Shown piece after piece: positions 1 to 9,069 of a DNA stretch of 64,000 nucleotides. The DNA is from Vibrio halioticoli NBRC 102217 (lineage in GTDB: Bacteria; Pseudomonadota; Gammaproteobacteria; Enterobacterales; Vibrionaceae). Position numbers and translations under genes: made by a program. Numbering within the stretch: the first letter of the stretch is position 1; every line of letters begins with the position of its first letter. The stretch is from NCBI RefSeq assembly GCF_000496695.1, contig NZ_BAUJ01000005.1, positions 146,027 to 210,026 on the forward strand, given 5' to 3'. The notes under the pieces are model-generated. The model was not told the DNA's origin, searched no databases, and saw nothing but the letters and a program-made list of their open reading frames with translations.

Positions 1-689
1 ACAGCATCCGTCGTTACGGCATGCACGGTACTTCTCACCTATTTATTGCTCGCGAAACAGCTAAGCAACTAGGTAAGCCGGAAAGCGAACTAAACATCAT
101 CAACTGTCACTTAGGTAACGGTGCTTCTGTTTGTGCAATTAAAAACGGTAAGTGTGTAGATACTTCTATGGGTCTTACTCCTCTAGAAGGTCTAGTAATG
201 GGTACTCGTTGTGGTGACATCGACCCAGCTGTTATCTTCCACCTACATGACTCTCTAGGTTACACAGTGGATCAAATCAACACTATGCTAACTAAAGAGT
301 CTGGCCTACAAGGTCTAACAGAAGTAACTTCTGATTGTCGTTTCGTTGAAGACAACTACGGCAAGAAAGAAGAAGCAACTCGTGCGATGGACGTATTCTG
401 TCACCGCCTAGCGAAATACGTTGCCGGTTACACAGCAACGCTAGAAGGTCGTCTAGACGCTATCGTATTCACTGGTGGTATCGGTGAAAACTCTGCTCCT
501 ATTCGTGAGATGGTTCTAAACCGTCTTGGCATTTTCGGCATTCAAGTCGACAGTGAAGCAAACCTTAAAGCACGCTTCGGTGGCGAAGGTACTATCACTG
601 CTACTGACAGCCGCATCCCAGCAATGGTTATCTCTACTAACGAAGAGCTAGTTATTGCAGAAGACACAGCACGTTTAGCTGGTCTTTAA
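1..689 (+). CDS. ackA: Acetate kinase, 3' part (5' end outside window)
   Basis: Acetate kinase interconverts acetyl phosphate + ADP and acetate + ATP in the cytoplasm and is the second step of the Pta-AckA overflow pathway. The open frame enters from the left edge in frame 3, so about 170 N-terminal residues are missing. Visible landmarks are the catalytic-His region G-M-H-G-T-S-H at the very start, the active-site Arg in G-T-R-C-G-D-I-D-P, the nucleotide-binding loop G-G-I-G-E-N-S, and the C-terminal S-T-N-E-E with the magnesium-binding Glu. A hairpin follows the stop and pta lies downstream on the same strand, the usual gene pair. Confidence 0.97.
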   Translation, partial: SIRRYGMHGTSHLFIARETAKQLGKPESELNIINCHLGNGASVCAIKNGKCVDTSMGLTPLEGLVMGTRCGDIDPAVIFHLHDSLGYTVDQINTMLTKESGLQGLTEVTSDCRFVEDNYGKKEEATRAMDVFCHRLAKYVAGYTATLEGRLDAIVFTGGIGENSAPIREMVLNRLGIFGIQVDSEANLKARFGGEGTITATDSRIPAMVISTNEELVIAEDTARLAGL

Positions 690-695
690 TTAATT

Positions 696-730
696 AAACA
701 GGTGAGGATTTCCTCACCTGTTTACTTTTG
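696..730 (+). terminator. Hairpin between ackA and pta
   Basis: A 13-bp arm (696-708) pairs perfectly with 711-723 and is followed by a T-rich stretch. It sits 7 bases after the ackA stop and about 60 bases before the pta start, so it probably attenuates read-through into pta. Confidence 0.75.
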
Positions 731-784
731 GTTCAGCTGTTCCCCCAGCTGAGACTTTTTCATACATTTCGAGGTCTTCAGACT

Positions 785-2917
785 ATGTCTCGTACCATTA
801 TGCTTGTCCCAATTAGCGCCGGTGTTGGTCTTACTAGTGTTAGCATGGGCGTTATTCGCGCTATGGAGCGCAAAGGTGTAAACGTTTCGTTTTACAAACC
901 TATCGCTCAGCCACGTACTGGTGGCAACCAACCAGATCTAACATCTACTATTCTTAAATCAAACAACGATATTAAGATTGGTACTCCAACGCCAATGGAC
1001 GAAGCGCAAGCGCTTATCCGTAACGAGCAAACTGACGTTTTGCTAGAAACAATCGTTGAGCGTTTCAACCAAATTAACGATGCAGATGTGACCCTGATTG
1101 AAGGTCTTGTTCCTACTCGTAAGCACCCGTTTGCTAACCAAGTGAACGAAGAAATTGCTAAAACTCTTGGCGCTGAGATCGTGTTTGTTGCTACTCCAGG
1201 CACTTACAACCCATCTCAACTTAAAGAGCGTATCGAAGTGGCAGTATCTAACTTCGGTGGCAAGAAAAACAAAAACATCTCTGGCGTTATCATCAACAAA
1301 CTTAACGCTCCTGTGGATGAAGCTGGCCGTACTCGCCCTGACCTATCTGAAATCTTTGATGATTCTGATGCGGCTCAACAAGCGAATATCCAAGCAATGG
1401 AAATCTTCAACACTAGCCCAGTACGCGTACTAGGTTGTGTGCCTTGGAGTGTAGAGCTTATCGCTACTCGTGCTATCGATATGGCTAAACACCTAAACGC
1501 TGATATCATCAACGAAGGCGAAATTTCTAGCCGTCGTATTAAGAGCATCACTTTCTGTGCACGCTCTCTACCAAACATGATTGAGCACTTCAAACCAGGT
1601 TCACTGCTTGTTACTTCAGCAGACCGTCCAGATGTAATCGTAGCAGCAGCTCTTGCAGCAATGAACGGCGTTGAAATTGGTGCAATCCTATTGACTGGCG
1701 GTTATGACATCCCTGAAGAAATTCGTGGTCTATGTCAGCCAGCATTTGAATCAGGTCTACCTATCTTCAAAGCGCAAGGTAACACTTGGCAGACTTCTCT
1801 GAACCTACAAAGCTTCAGCGTTGAAGTACCAGCCGATGATAAAGAGCGTATCGAGTTCGTTAACGAACACGTTGCAAGCCACATCGATGGTCCTTGGATT
1901 GATACTCTAACTGAAGGTGTTGTTGCATCTCGTCGTCTAAGCCCACCAGCGTTCCGTTACCAGCTAACTGAATTTGCTCGTCGTGCTAACAAGCGTATCG
2001 TTCTTCCAGAAGGTGATGAGCCACGTACAGTTAAAGCTGCGGCTATCTGTGCTGAGCGCGGTATCGCTAACTGTGTACTTCTTGGTAACCCTGACGAAAT
2101 CCGTCGCGTTGCAGCACAACAAGGTGTTGAGCTAGGCGCTGGCGTTGAAATCATCGATTCTGATGCAGTACGTGAAAACTACGTTGCACGTCTTGTAGAG
2201 CTTCGCTCTAAGAAAGGCATGACTGAAGTTGTTGCTCGTGAGAAGCTACAAGATTCAGTATTCCTAGGTACTATGATGCTTGAGAATGGCGAAGTAGACG
2301 GTCTTGTTTCTGGTGCAGTTCACACTACAGCAAACACTATCGTTCCTCCGTTCCAAATCATCAAGACTGCACCTGATGCGTCTATCGTTTCTTCAATCTT
2401 CTTCATGCTTCTGCCTGATCAAGTATTGGTATACGGTGACTGTGCAATCAACCCAGATCCAACAGCAGAGCAATTGGCTGAAATCGCTATCCAATCTGCA
2501 GATTCTGCAGCGGCATTCGGTATCGACCCTCGTGTTGCTATGATTTCTTACTCTACTGGTGAGTCAGGTAAAGGCGCAGACGTAGATAAAGTACGTGAAG
2601 CAACTAAACTTGCTCAAGAGAAACGTCCTGATCTAGTGATCGACGGTCCTCTACAGTACGATGCAGCAATCATGGAGAACGTAGCAGCTTCTAAAGCACC
2701 TAACTCTCCTGTAGCAGGTAAAGCGACTGTATTTGTATTCCCAGACCTAAACACTGGTAACACAACTTACAAAGCGGTACAGCGTTCAGCAGACCTAGTA
2801 TCTATCGGTCCAATGCTGCAAGGCATGCGCAAACCTGTAAATGACTTGTCTCGTGGCGCACTAGTAGACGATATCGTTTACACAGTTGCTCTAACAGCAA
2901 TTCAAGCAACTCAATAA
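785..2917 (+). CDS. pta: Phosphate acetyltransferase
   Basis: Pta converts acetyl-CoA + phosphate to acetyl phosphate + CoA. The 710-residue length matches the long enterobacterial type (about 714): an N-terminal P-loop/DRTGG regulatory half (about 1-380) and a C-terminal PTA_PTB catalytic domain (about 390-705, with the stretches V-L-P-E-G-D-E and [10 protein letters not shown]). I start it at the ATG at 785 (M-S-R-T-I-M), which has GAGG at 771-774; a TTG 57 bases upstream gives an in-frame extension with no family resemblance. It follows ackA after a hairpin and ends in a strong terminator. Confidence 0.97.
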   Translation: MSRTIMLVPISAGVGLTSVSMGVIRAMERKGVNVSFYKPIAQPRTGGNQPDLTSTILKSNNDIKIGTPTPMDEAQALIRNEQTDVLLETIVERFNQINDADVTLIEGLVPTRKHPFANQVNEEIAKTLGAEIVFVATPGTYNPSQLKERIEVAVSNFGGKKNKNISGVIINKLNAPVDEAGRTRPDLSEIFDDSDAAQQANIQAMEIFNTSPVRVLGCVPWSVELIATRAIDMAKHLNADIINEGEISSRRIKSITFCARSLPNMIEHFKPGSLLVTSADRPDVIVAAALAAMNGVEIGAILLTGGYDIPEEIRGLCQPAFESGLPIFKAQGNTWQTSLNLQSFSVEVPADDKERIEFVNEHVASHIDGPWIDTLTEGVVASRRLSPPAFRYQLTEFARRANKRIVLPEGDEPRTVKAAAICAERGIANCVLLGNPDEIRRVAAQQGVELGAGVEIIDSDAVRENYVARLVELRSKKGMTEVVAREKLQDSVFLGTMMLENGEVDGLVSGAVHTTANTIVPPFQIIKTAPDASIVSSIFFMLLPDQVLVYGDCAINPDPTAEQLAEIAIQSADSAAAFGIDPRVAMISYSTGESGKGADVDKVREATKLAQEKRPDLVIDGPLQYDAAIMENVAASKAPNSPVAGKATVFVFPDLNTGNTTYKAVQRSADLVSIGPMLQGMRKPVNDLSRGALVDDIVYTVALTAIQATQ

Positions 2918-2941
2918 TCGTTGCTCACTAACTAAAATGAC

Positions 2942-2976
2942 AAAGGCCGGTATTTTTAAATACCGGCCTTTTTTTA
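2942..2976 (+). terminator. Rho-independent terminator after pta
   Basis: A GC-rich stem (AAAGGCCGGTA paired with TACCGGCCTT) is followed by a run of seven T, 25 bases after the pta stop. Confidence 0.93.
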
Positions 2977-3006
2977 TCTGTTGCGCTACACAAATAATGA
3001 TATAAG

Positions 3007-3020
3007 CAATCGTAATAATT
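3007..3020. repeat. 14-bp repeat, left copy
   Basis: CAATCGTAATAATT occurs here and again at 3579-3592, bracketing the palindromic element and the YkgJ-type gene. The right copy lies within an ATACCAATC-type element end. Confidence 0.6.
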
Positions 3021-3021
3021 A

Positions 3022-3183
3022 ATACCAATCACACTAAGTAAGTGATCAGAACTAGCGCAGGAAAAATGCTCGAGAACAAGGCAGAATTTTTCGATAAGTA
3101 GTTATTCTACAATCAAAAATTCTAACGCCGTTATCGAGCATTTTAACAAGCTAGAATGATCAGTTATTTAGTACGATTGGTAT
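3022..3183. repeat. 162-bp near-palindromic intergenic element (MITE-like)
   Basis: The left half read forward and the right half read in reverse complement align along almost their whole length, beginning with ATACCAATC at 3022-3030 and ending with GATTGGTAT at 3175-3183. Interior matched blocks include AAAATGCTCGA and AGAATTTTT. The element could fold into one long hairpin and contains no gene. I recognise this type of sequence from Vibrio intergenic regions, but copy number cannot be judged from one window. Confidence 0.8.
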
Positions 3184-3188
3184 AACGT

Positions 3189-3497
3189 CTAATTACGAGT
3201 TTCCCATTCGTTACGACACTCATAAGAACCCATTTCAAATTCTCGACAAATCCAAGGGCGATTTTCATAAATCGTGCACAACATAGTGTCCCTATCTACC
3301 GCTGAGCACCACCCATCCTCTAGACGTAACATGGTTTCCCCGCCCCATTTATCGGTAGCAATATGTTCTTCTGGGACTCCGGTATCAGTGATGATCATCA
3401 CTTCTAAACGGCAACAACTGGCACAGCAAGTACTGCACGCCACTTTAGGTTCGTTCACCTGTTTTTCAGAGATTTGTTTGATTGGGATGTTAGTCAT
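3189..3497 (-). CDS. YkgJ-family cysteine cluster protein
   Basis: A 102-residue soluble protein with a dense cysteine cluster C-S-T-C-C-A-S-C-C near residues 21-29 and further cysteines (W-C-S-A, L-C-T-I-Y, W-I-C-R, Y-E-C-R) towards the C-terminus. This is the pattern of the YkgJ family, predicted to chelate zinc or an iron-sulfur cluster; the biological role is not established. It has no operon partner: it stands alone between the long palindrome and a second repeat relic, which also removes any obvious shared promoter. Confidence 0.85.
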   Translation of the reverse strand: MTNIPIKQISEKQVNEPKVACSTCCASCCRLEVMIITDTGVPEEHIATDKWGGETMLRLEDGWCSAVDRDTMLCTIYENRPWICREFEMGSYECRNEWETRN

Positions 3498-3578
3498 AAG
3501 GGTCTATATCAAGATAAGTGAGCATATAGTACGTCATTTACACTAAACAATATACGCTCACTAGAAGACGCGAAATAC

Positions 3579-3592
3579 CAATCGTAATAATT
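3579..3592. repeat. 14-bp repeat, right copy
   Basis: Second exact copy of the 14-mer at 3007-3020. It sits in a short relic (3575-3598) that also starts with ATACCAATC like the long palindrome. Confidence 0.6.
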
Positions 3593-3604
3593 GATATATG
3601 GGGA

Positions 3605-3847
3605 TTAAAGTCTCTTAATAAAGCCAACAATGTACAGTAGCAGTATTGCGCCAACAGTCGACACAACCAAAGAACCAATAATGCCACCTGCGGCTAAGCC
3701 AATAGCGTTAAATACCGTTCCACCAACGACAGCACCTAAAACACCAACCACAATATTGCCAACCACGCCAAAGCCACCGCCTTTCATAAAGTTACCGGCT
3801 AACCAACCTGCAACCGCACCGATCAACAAAAATAGGATAATGTTCAT
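3605..3847 (-). CDS. GlsB/YeaQ/YmgE-family stress membrane protein
   Basis: An 80-residue very hydrophobic protein with three predicted membrane spans and Gly-rich turns (A-G-W-L-A-G near 14-19, G-G-G-F-G-V-V-G-N near 23-31). Length, spacing and the G-W-L-A-G motif match the transglycosylase-associated/GlsB family of small inner-membrane proteins that are often induced in stationary phase or stress. Function is unknown beyond that. It is monocistronic. Confidence 0.88.
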   Translation of the reverse strand: MNIILFLLIGAVAGWLAGNFMKGGGFGVVGNIVVGVLGAVVGGTVFNAIGLAAGGIIGSLVVSTVGAILLLYIVGFIKRL

Positions 3848-3996
3848 ATACTTTGTACCTCTTACTTTTTTTAAATATGTGCGAAGGAAAACATCGCTAT
3901 TCCTCTGCCCACTGAGTGCAATAAAGTATACGTGCTGATAAGCATTTCTGTTTATTGAATTCTAATTATTCATATCAATCAAAGTTATCGAGCAAG

Positions 3997-4028
3997 CAAA
4001 AAAAAGGCCGGAACTCAGTTCCGACCTT
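3997..4028 (-). terminator. Terminator of the Tim44-domain gene
   Basis: On the minus strand AAGGTCGGAACT pairs with AGTTCCGGCCTT and runs into eight T. It lies about 30 bases beyond the stop of the 4056-4946 gene. Confidence 0.9.
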
Positions 4029-4055
4029 ACATTCATATTTGCTTTGCAAAAGAGA

Positions 4056-4946
4056 TTACACTTGAATACCTACAATCAACCAAGGTGCATTTGGCTGAGT
4101 AAGATCGCGCTCAAGGTGCCAGATATCGCTGATGTCTTCTTCTACATTTTCTACTGTGTCACGGTAGCGACCCGTAAACTGTAAGCTAAGTTGCGCTTTG
4201 CTCGCGTCGTAATCGGCACGTACAATTTCAGCGTCTACATACATAACGTCAGTATGCTGTTCACCTTGCAGTGAAGCACGCTCCGATTGTAGATCATCAA
4301 ACAAGCTTGTCGATACGTATTCACGAATCGTTTCTAACTCATTGTGATTCCATGCGCCTTGCAAAATACGGTAATGTTCACGTGAACCGTTAACGAAAGC
4401 GGCATGGTCGAAACCCGGTGGATAGTTATGTGGCACATCTGAATGTGCAGAGCTACCAAAGCCAGTATTTGACGCAGCTGCGCCTGATGTTGGCTCAGTA
4501 AACGATTGTGACTCTTGCTGTCTAAATTGAGTATTGCTTGCTTGAGGGCCATTTGAATACGCAGGACGCTGCTGATTCATACTGCCTGCTTTTGCTCCCA
4601 GCATACCGCGCAAGAATTTAAAGGCAAAAAACGCAATCAAACCGATAATAAGAATATCCATAAACTGGATACCTTCAAACGCCCCGCCAAAAAACGCCGC
4701 TAGCAGACCACCCGCAAGTAAGCCTCCCATAAGACCGCCCATTAATCCGCCTTTTCTAGTTGGATTTTGCGTGCCTTTATTGTTTAAAGAATTAGTGTTT
4801 GTTGGTTTTGCTTTCGGTGCCGGAGCCGTTTTAAAGCTCTTACCAAAAGATTTACCACCGCCAAATCGCTTTGCTTCAGTAACAGGTGCATACACCATAG
4901 CTACTGATACTAGCAATACAGCCATAATCGAAAAAATGCGTTTCAT
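4056..4946 (-). CDS. Tim44-domain membrane protein
   Basis: A 296-residue protein with an N-terminal signal or anchor (M-K-R-I-F to about residue 25), a low-complexity Gly/Lys/Pro/Asn linker, a hydrophobic Gly-rich hairpin (G-G-L-M-G-G-L-L-A-G-G-L) with a membrane span near F-M-D-I-L-I-I-G-L-I, and a C-terminal alpha+beta domain (about 175-296, ending in W-L-I-V-G-I) typical of bacterial Tim44/Mba1-type domains. Role unknown; such proteins are inferred to act at the inner membrane. I start at the ATG at 4946 with GAGAG upstream; the frame stays open 72 bases further up without a ribosome site. Confidence 0.85.
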   Translation of the reverse strand: MKRIFSIMAVLLVSVAMVYAPVTEAKRFGGGKSFGKSFKTAPAPKAKPTNTNSLNNKGTQNPTRKGGLMGGLMGGLLAGGLLAAFFGGAFEGIQFMDILIIGLIAFFAFKFLRGMLGAKAGSMNQQRPAYSNGPQASNTQFRQQESQSFTEPTSGAAASNTGFGSSAHSDVPHNYPPGFDHAAFVNGSREHYRILQGAWNHNELETIREYVSTSLFDDLQSERASLQGEQHTDVMYVDAEIVRADYDASKAQLSLQFTGRYRDTVENVEEDISDIWHLERDLTQPNAPWLIVGIQV

Positions 4947-5188
4947 AATCTCTCTTTGATTTTTATGAGTCAGTGCAATACTACCTATTAGCATCGAATA
5001 AATGAACAGAGTTTGCACATAGAGTTGTTAAAGTTTATTGCAATCTAGCACTGCATCACACTCTTTTTAATCACCAGATAGCATATACAGTGTTTTCAAT
5101 AGAACAATCAGTGCTAAACCCTACATTAATTATGTGTATTTAGCTTGAGATAGTTATCATAAGCGCAAATTTAAAGATTGCTAATCCT

Positions 5189-6115
5189 ATGTCGTTATTT
5201 ACTAAAAAGCACATCCCATTTTTTATTGTGCTCGTCCTTTGCTTTACACCTTTATTGCAGTCTCCATCTGCATTAATTTTAGGTTTAATTTTGTCTCAAC
5301 TAGGATTAGTGCCTACTCACTTACCTATCGCAAAATGGACCAAAAAATTACTGAGCTATTCTATTATCGGTTTAGGCTTTGGCATCTCTCTAGCAGAAGC
5401 CTTTAAAGCAACGTCCAATGGCATAGGTCTGATCATGACCACGATTTTCGTTACCTTACTGCTCGGTACATGGGTAGCGATTAAACTGGGCATAGATAAG
5501 AAAACCGGTTATCTCATTTCAAGTGGCACCGCTATTTGTGGCGGAAGCGCCATCGCAGCCGTATCGCCTGCTATTAATGCTAACGCCAATCAAACGGGTT
5601 TAGCGCTTGCTACTGTCTTTATTCTTAACTCCATTGCGCTGTTTGTCTTTCCGGTGATTGGGCATGCTTTAAATTTAGATCAGCACACTTTTGGGGTTTG
5701 GGCGGCAATTGCGATTCACGATACATCATCAGTGGTAGGCGCTGCCAGTGCTTACGGTGAAGAAGCACTGCGTACTGCAACCACACTGAAACTGGCTCGT
5801 GCTTTGTGGATTATTCCTGTAACCATTGGCAGTGCTTGGTATTTTGGTAAAGGAAAAGAACACAAAATAAAAGTACCGACTTTTATCTTCTTATATATTG
5901 CGGCAGTGGTTATTAGTGATTTATTGCCACAATTTGATGCGTTTTATCACATGACCTTTTCGGTGGCAAAACAAACCTTGGTGGCTTGTTTATTTTTGAT
6001 TGGTTCTGCTATTTCATTAGAGCAAGTGAAAGAGGCTGGGGTTAAACCCTTATTATTTGGTGTCGGCTTATGGTTAACAATTTCTGTCGGGACTTTATTG
6101 TGGCTTCTACATTGA
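5189..6115 (+). CDS. yeiH: YeiH-family putative sulfate exporter
   Basis: A 308-residue polytopic inner-membrane protein with about nine to ten hydrophobic spans. The stretches [22 protein letters not shown] and K-L-A-R-A-L-W are the conserved blocks of the YeiH/UPF0324 family (Cons_hypoth698), which is named a putative sulfate exporter. It is a little shorter than E. coli YeiH (about 349), starting almost directly at the first span. No partner gene such as the LysR regulator yeiE is adjacent. The substrate is an inference from the family name only. Confidence 0.88.
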   Translation: MSLFTKKHIPFFIVLVLCFTPLLQSPSALILGLILSQLGLVPTHLPIAKWTKKLLSYSIIGLGFGISLAEAFKATSNGIGLIMTTIFVTLLLGTWVAIKLGIDKKTGYLISSGTAICGGSAIAAVSPAINANANQTGLALATVFILNSIALFVFPVIGHALNLDQHTFGVWAAIAIHDTSSVVGAASAYGEEALRTATTLKLARALWIIPVTIGSAWYFGKGKEHKIKVPTFIFLYIAAVVISDLLPQFDAFYHMTFSVAKQTLVACLFLIGSAISLEQVKEAGVKPLLFGVGLWLTISVGTLLWLLH

Positions 6116-6138
6116 TAGGCAAGTAGACCGCTTATTTC

Positions 6139-6384
6139 CTATAACACCTTATCATAGTGACTTGGCTTTACTCTCGACAGTAGCCAGTCACTGCTTTTCT
6201 TTACCGATTTACCACTTTGGCTAAATGCTATTCCCACCACTAACGCAAAACCCAGCGCCTGCGCAATTGATCCTAGCAAGCCATGATCCGCTATCGCTAC
6301 GCCTAAACATGCTGCAACCAACGCCCAAAGAAAATACATAGTCCATTCCGTTATATCAGTTGGTAAATTAATTACCCTGTTCAT
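6139..6384 (-). CDS. Small membrane protein of unknown function
   Basis: An 81-residue frame with two hydrophobic segments (about 16-33 and 38-55) and a basic C-terminal tail. I do not recognise the family. The start codon at 6384 has no convincing ribosome site, so the frame is only moderately supported; in its favour are the membrane-protein composition and a good fit between the convergent yeiH-like gene and menE. It could be a two-span inner-membrane protein. Confidence 0.5.
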   Translation of the reverse strand: MNRVINLPTDITEWTMYFLWALVAACLGVAIADHGLLGSIAQALGFALVVGIAFSQSGKSVKKSSDWLLSRVKPSHYDKVL

Positions 6385-6497
6385 TGGTTAGGATTATGAC
6401 GCTATCGTTGTGCTTTGAGAAAAACCGTTTTGCTCTATATCATAACTAAATGATTCTATAAAAATTGAAACTGTGAATTTTCGTTATAATAGATGCG

Positions 6498-7991
6498 CTA
6501 GAAACGTTCGATGTGTTGCTCTGATAACCAGTTTTTGAGTTTAGATCGAGAAACCTTAATTCCTTGATTTAATAAGGTGCTCGGTATCGGTAGGTAATCG
6601 ATAGGACATTTGAATTTTTGTAGATGGGATAAGCAAAGCTCGTTGAGCTCTCGCTTTAACTCGCCGTTAAGTGCGCCTTGCGACAATGCCAATAGCGCCA
6701 CTGGTCTATGACCAAATGTTGGGTCAACAACAGGTACAATAAATGCCTGCATAATCGATGAATGTTTGATTAGTACCCGCTCAATTTCTTCACAGTGGAT
6801 ATTCTCACCGCCAGAAATAAACAGGTTATCCGCTCGCCCCATAATGACCAGTTCATCATTTTGCCAACGACCAAGATCTTTAGTATCAAACCAGCCATCA
6901 TGCATTGCTAACGGGGATAATATTCCTTTCTGCCAATAGCCAACCGCTAAGGTCTCACCCGCAACTAAGATGGTTTGATTATCAATTTTTATCGCACGCT
7001 TAGCCAGTACTTGCCCTGCACTATCCGCCTCATCCACTCTTTTAGCCGTCACTGTGGATGCCATTTCGGTCAACCCGTATCCCGCCCAAGTATCGATGCC
7101 ATACTTGCGCGCCGCATTTGCCAACGAATGAGGAATAATAGCGCCACCCAACAACACCCGTTGTAATGTTAAAGGCGTTTGCAGTGTTCCTTCTTCTATT
7201 TGTTGTAATGCGTGTTGCAGTTGGGTTGGCACCATCGAAGTATGGCTTACCCCTTGCAAGTTTAATCCCTTGCCCTGTTTTAAGCGCAGGCAACAGCCAC
7301 AGAGTAGCCAACGCCACACTATCGCTAAACCTGAAACATGAAACAGCGGTAATGACAAAAGCCAAGTGCTAGAAGCATCAAAACTAAATTGCTGCTGTAA
7401 CCCAATGGCAGAAGCCAAATGATTTGTCACGCTGTGCGCAACTGCCTTAGGGTCGCCCGTTGAGCCTGATGTAAAAATTAGACTCGCGATATTCGACACT
7501 GAAAAATGTGAATGAGAGGATGAACAATCCTCTGAGCTATAGTCAGAAGTTGTAAATTCTAAATAGATAGTATCAATTGAACCCGTTAATTCTGGCTCCA
7601 CGCTTGGGCATAAATAACAATATGAACAACCGAGTAATGCTTGGCGCTTCACAAGCTCAGATTTAGGTAATAGAGGCACTATCGAAACCACTATTCCGGC
7701 CTCTAGTGCCGCAAGATACACGATAATACTTTGCAATGAGCTGTGCGCAGTCACCAACATGAGCACATCATTATCACCTAACCCCATTGCTAACAATTGC
7801 TGTCGTACACTAGTGACATAACTCGTCAATTCTGACCATGAATAGCGCCCATCATTACATTCTAGAGCACAGCCATTTACCGCTGTTGTTAGAGTTGGTG
7901 TTGAAGTTGAAGTTGCAATAGCTTTGTTATCAGAGCATTCGCTCCAATAACAAAGTGGGGATTGATGAGAAAAAGGCGTGTTAAGCGGCAA
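6498..7991 (-). CDS. menE: o-Succinylbenzoate--CoA ligase
   Basis: MenE activates o-succinylbenzoate with ATP and CoA in menaquinone synthesis. The 497-residue protein is an ANL-superfamily adenylate-forming enzyme: the P-loop-like L-I-F-T-S-G-S-T-G-D-P-K lies at about 171-182, G-Y-G-L-T-E-M is the A5 motif, W-F-D-T-K-D-L-G the A7 motif, and S-G-G-E-N-I the A8 hinge, with a C-terminal S-R-S-K-L-K carrying the adenylation lysine. It is the last gene of the men operon, three bases after menC. Confidence 0.95.
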   Translation of the reverse strand: MPLNTPFSHQSPLCYWSECSDNKAIATSTSTPTLTTAVNGCALECNDGRYSWSELTSYVTSVRQQLLAMGLGDNDVLMLVTAHSSLQSIIVYLAALEAGIVVSIVPLLPKSELVKRQALLGCSYCYLCPSVEPELTGSIDTIYLEFTTSDYSSEDCSSSHSHFSVSNIASLIFTSGSTGDPKAVAHSVTNHLASAIGLQQQFSFDASSTWLLSLPLFHVSGLAIVWRWLLCGCCLRLKQGKGLNLQGVSHTSMVPTQLQHALQQIEEGTLQTPLTLQRVLLGGAIIPHSLANAARKYGIDTWAGYGLTEMASTVTAKRVDEADSAGQVLAKRAIKIDNQTILVAGETLAVGYWQKGILSPLAMHDGWFDTKDLGRWQNDELVIMGRADNLFISGGENIHCEEIERVLIKHSSIMQAFIVPVVDPTFGHRPVALLALSQGALNGELKRELNELCLSHLQKFKCPIDYLPIPSTLLNQGIKVSRSKLKNWLSEQHIERF

Positions 7992-7994
7992 AGT

Positions 7995-8990
7995 TTATTC
8001 CGAGCTCTGCTGCCAAACTAAGGTTTGAGAGCTGAGACTTCTGACGGGTAATTCACTTCCCGGCCACGGCGTATGCAGCTGCTCTTTATACAGCTGTAAG
8101 GTATCTAAACCCGGCGTGGTCATTGGGGTGAATTGATGCGCTAGACGAGCTAACTGAGACAGCCCTAAACTGGATTCGATACTCGAGCTGATTACAGCGA
8201 TAAGCCCTAATGCTTGAGCCTTTTCTATCAATTGAATACAGCGCTGCAGATTACCAATTAACATGGGTTTAATCACAATCGCTTTTGCGCCAGTAAGAAA
8301 CTCAAGATCAAAGTCTGGGTTCATCACACCATTTTGTAGGGTTTCATCCCAACCAATGGCAATGCCGGTTTCTATGGCGAACGTTAAGCTGTCACCCGGT
8401 GCACTGCACGGCTCTTCAATATATTGAATACGGGAGCGCAAAGAAGGATTAATTTTACTGGCAAATTTTTTGGCTTTCTCTAAGTTCCAAACTCGGTTTG
8501 CATCCAGTCTTAACTGTATGTCTGGAGTCGCTTCTAAAAATAGGTTAACTAAAATCCCATCACGGATCGGCTCATACAAGCCAACCTTGATTTTTGCCAC
8601 TTTATCACCCTGCATGGCATTTAATGCAGGCAATAGATCGTCTGGATCGCCGTGGCAAAAAGGAGCTGCTTGATAGTTTCCTTCTGCGCCCAATAATCCA
8701 TTTAATTCGTATTGCGCCATGGATAAACCAAAAGCAACCGAAGGGTAAGGAGAATGGCAGTCTAACTCTTCTCCCTGCGTCCATTTCTTTAGTCGAGCAA
8801 CCACTTCTACAAATGCTTGGTCCATCGTTTCGTGGCTAAACCCTATCAAAGGTGCCACCTCGCCATAACCAATGCGATCGTTTTCAGATAACTCGACTAT
8901 CCAGCCTTCTCGACTCGTCAGTTTTTGTTCACGTAAAATAACACCGCTATCCATCTCAAGCTGATAACGATATAAACTTGCCTTTCTCAT
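7995..8990 (-). CDS. menC: o-Succinylbenzoate synthase
   Basis: MenC dehydrates SHCHC to o-succinylbenzoate. It is an enolase-superfamily enzyme of 331 residues; the catalytic K-x-K is K133/K135, the metal ligands are D163, E192 and D215, and the opposite lysine is K241 in I-K-P, matching the E. coli enzyme almost position for position. AGGA lies about 10 bases before the ATG. The gap to menH upstream contains a small triple repeat in place of menB. Confidence 0.96.
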   Translation of the reverse strand: MRKASLYRYQLEMDSGVILREQKLTSREGWIVELSENDRIGYGEVAPLIGFSHETMDQAFVEVVARLKKWTQGEELDCHSPYPSVAFGLSMAQYELNGLLGAEGNYQAAPFCHGDPDDLLPALNAMQGDKVAKIKVGLYEPIRDGILVNLFLEATPDIQLRLDANRVWNLEKAKKFASKINPSLRSRIQYIEEPCSAPGDSLTFAIETGIAIGWDETLQNGVMNPDFDLEFLTGAKAIVIKPMLIGNLQRCIQLIEKAQALGLIAVISSSIESSLGLSQLARLAHQFTPMTTPGLDTLQLYKEQLHTPWPGSELPVRSLSSQTLVWQQSSE

Positions 8991-9003
8991 AATTATAATT
9001 TCC

Positions 9004-9039
9004 TAAGCCAACATTTAAGCCAACATTTAACCCAACGTT
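9004..9039. repeat. Three tandem 12-bp repeats between menC and menH
   Basis: TAAGCCAACATT occurs exactly at 9004-9015 and 9016-9027, and as TAACCCAACGTT at 9028-9039. The array fills half of the 79-base menH-menC gap, just upstream of menC's ribosome site. Confidence 0.8.
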
Positions 9040-9069
9040 AATGACGGCATCATGCGAGGGGCATAATAT

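Noticed and set aside
728..784. TTG-initiated N-terminal extension of pta
   Set aside because: The extra 19 residues do not resemble Pta, overlap the attenuator region, and the ATG at 785 has a good ribosome site and gives the family length.
9004..9039. Small CRISPR-like array
   Set aside because: Units are 12 bp with no spacers; it is a plain tandem repeat.
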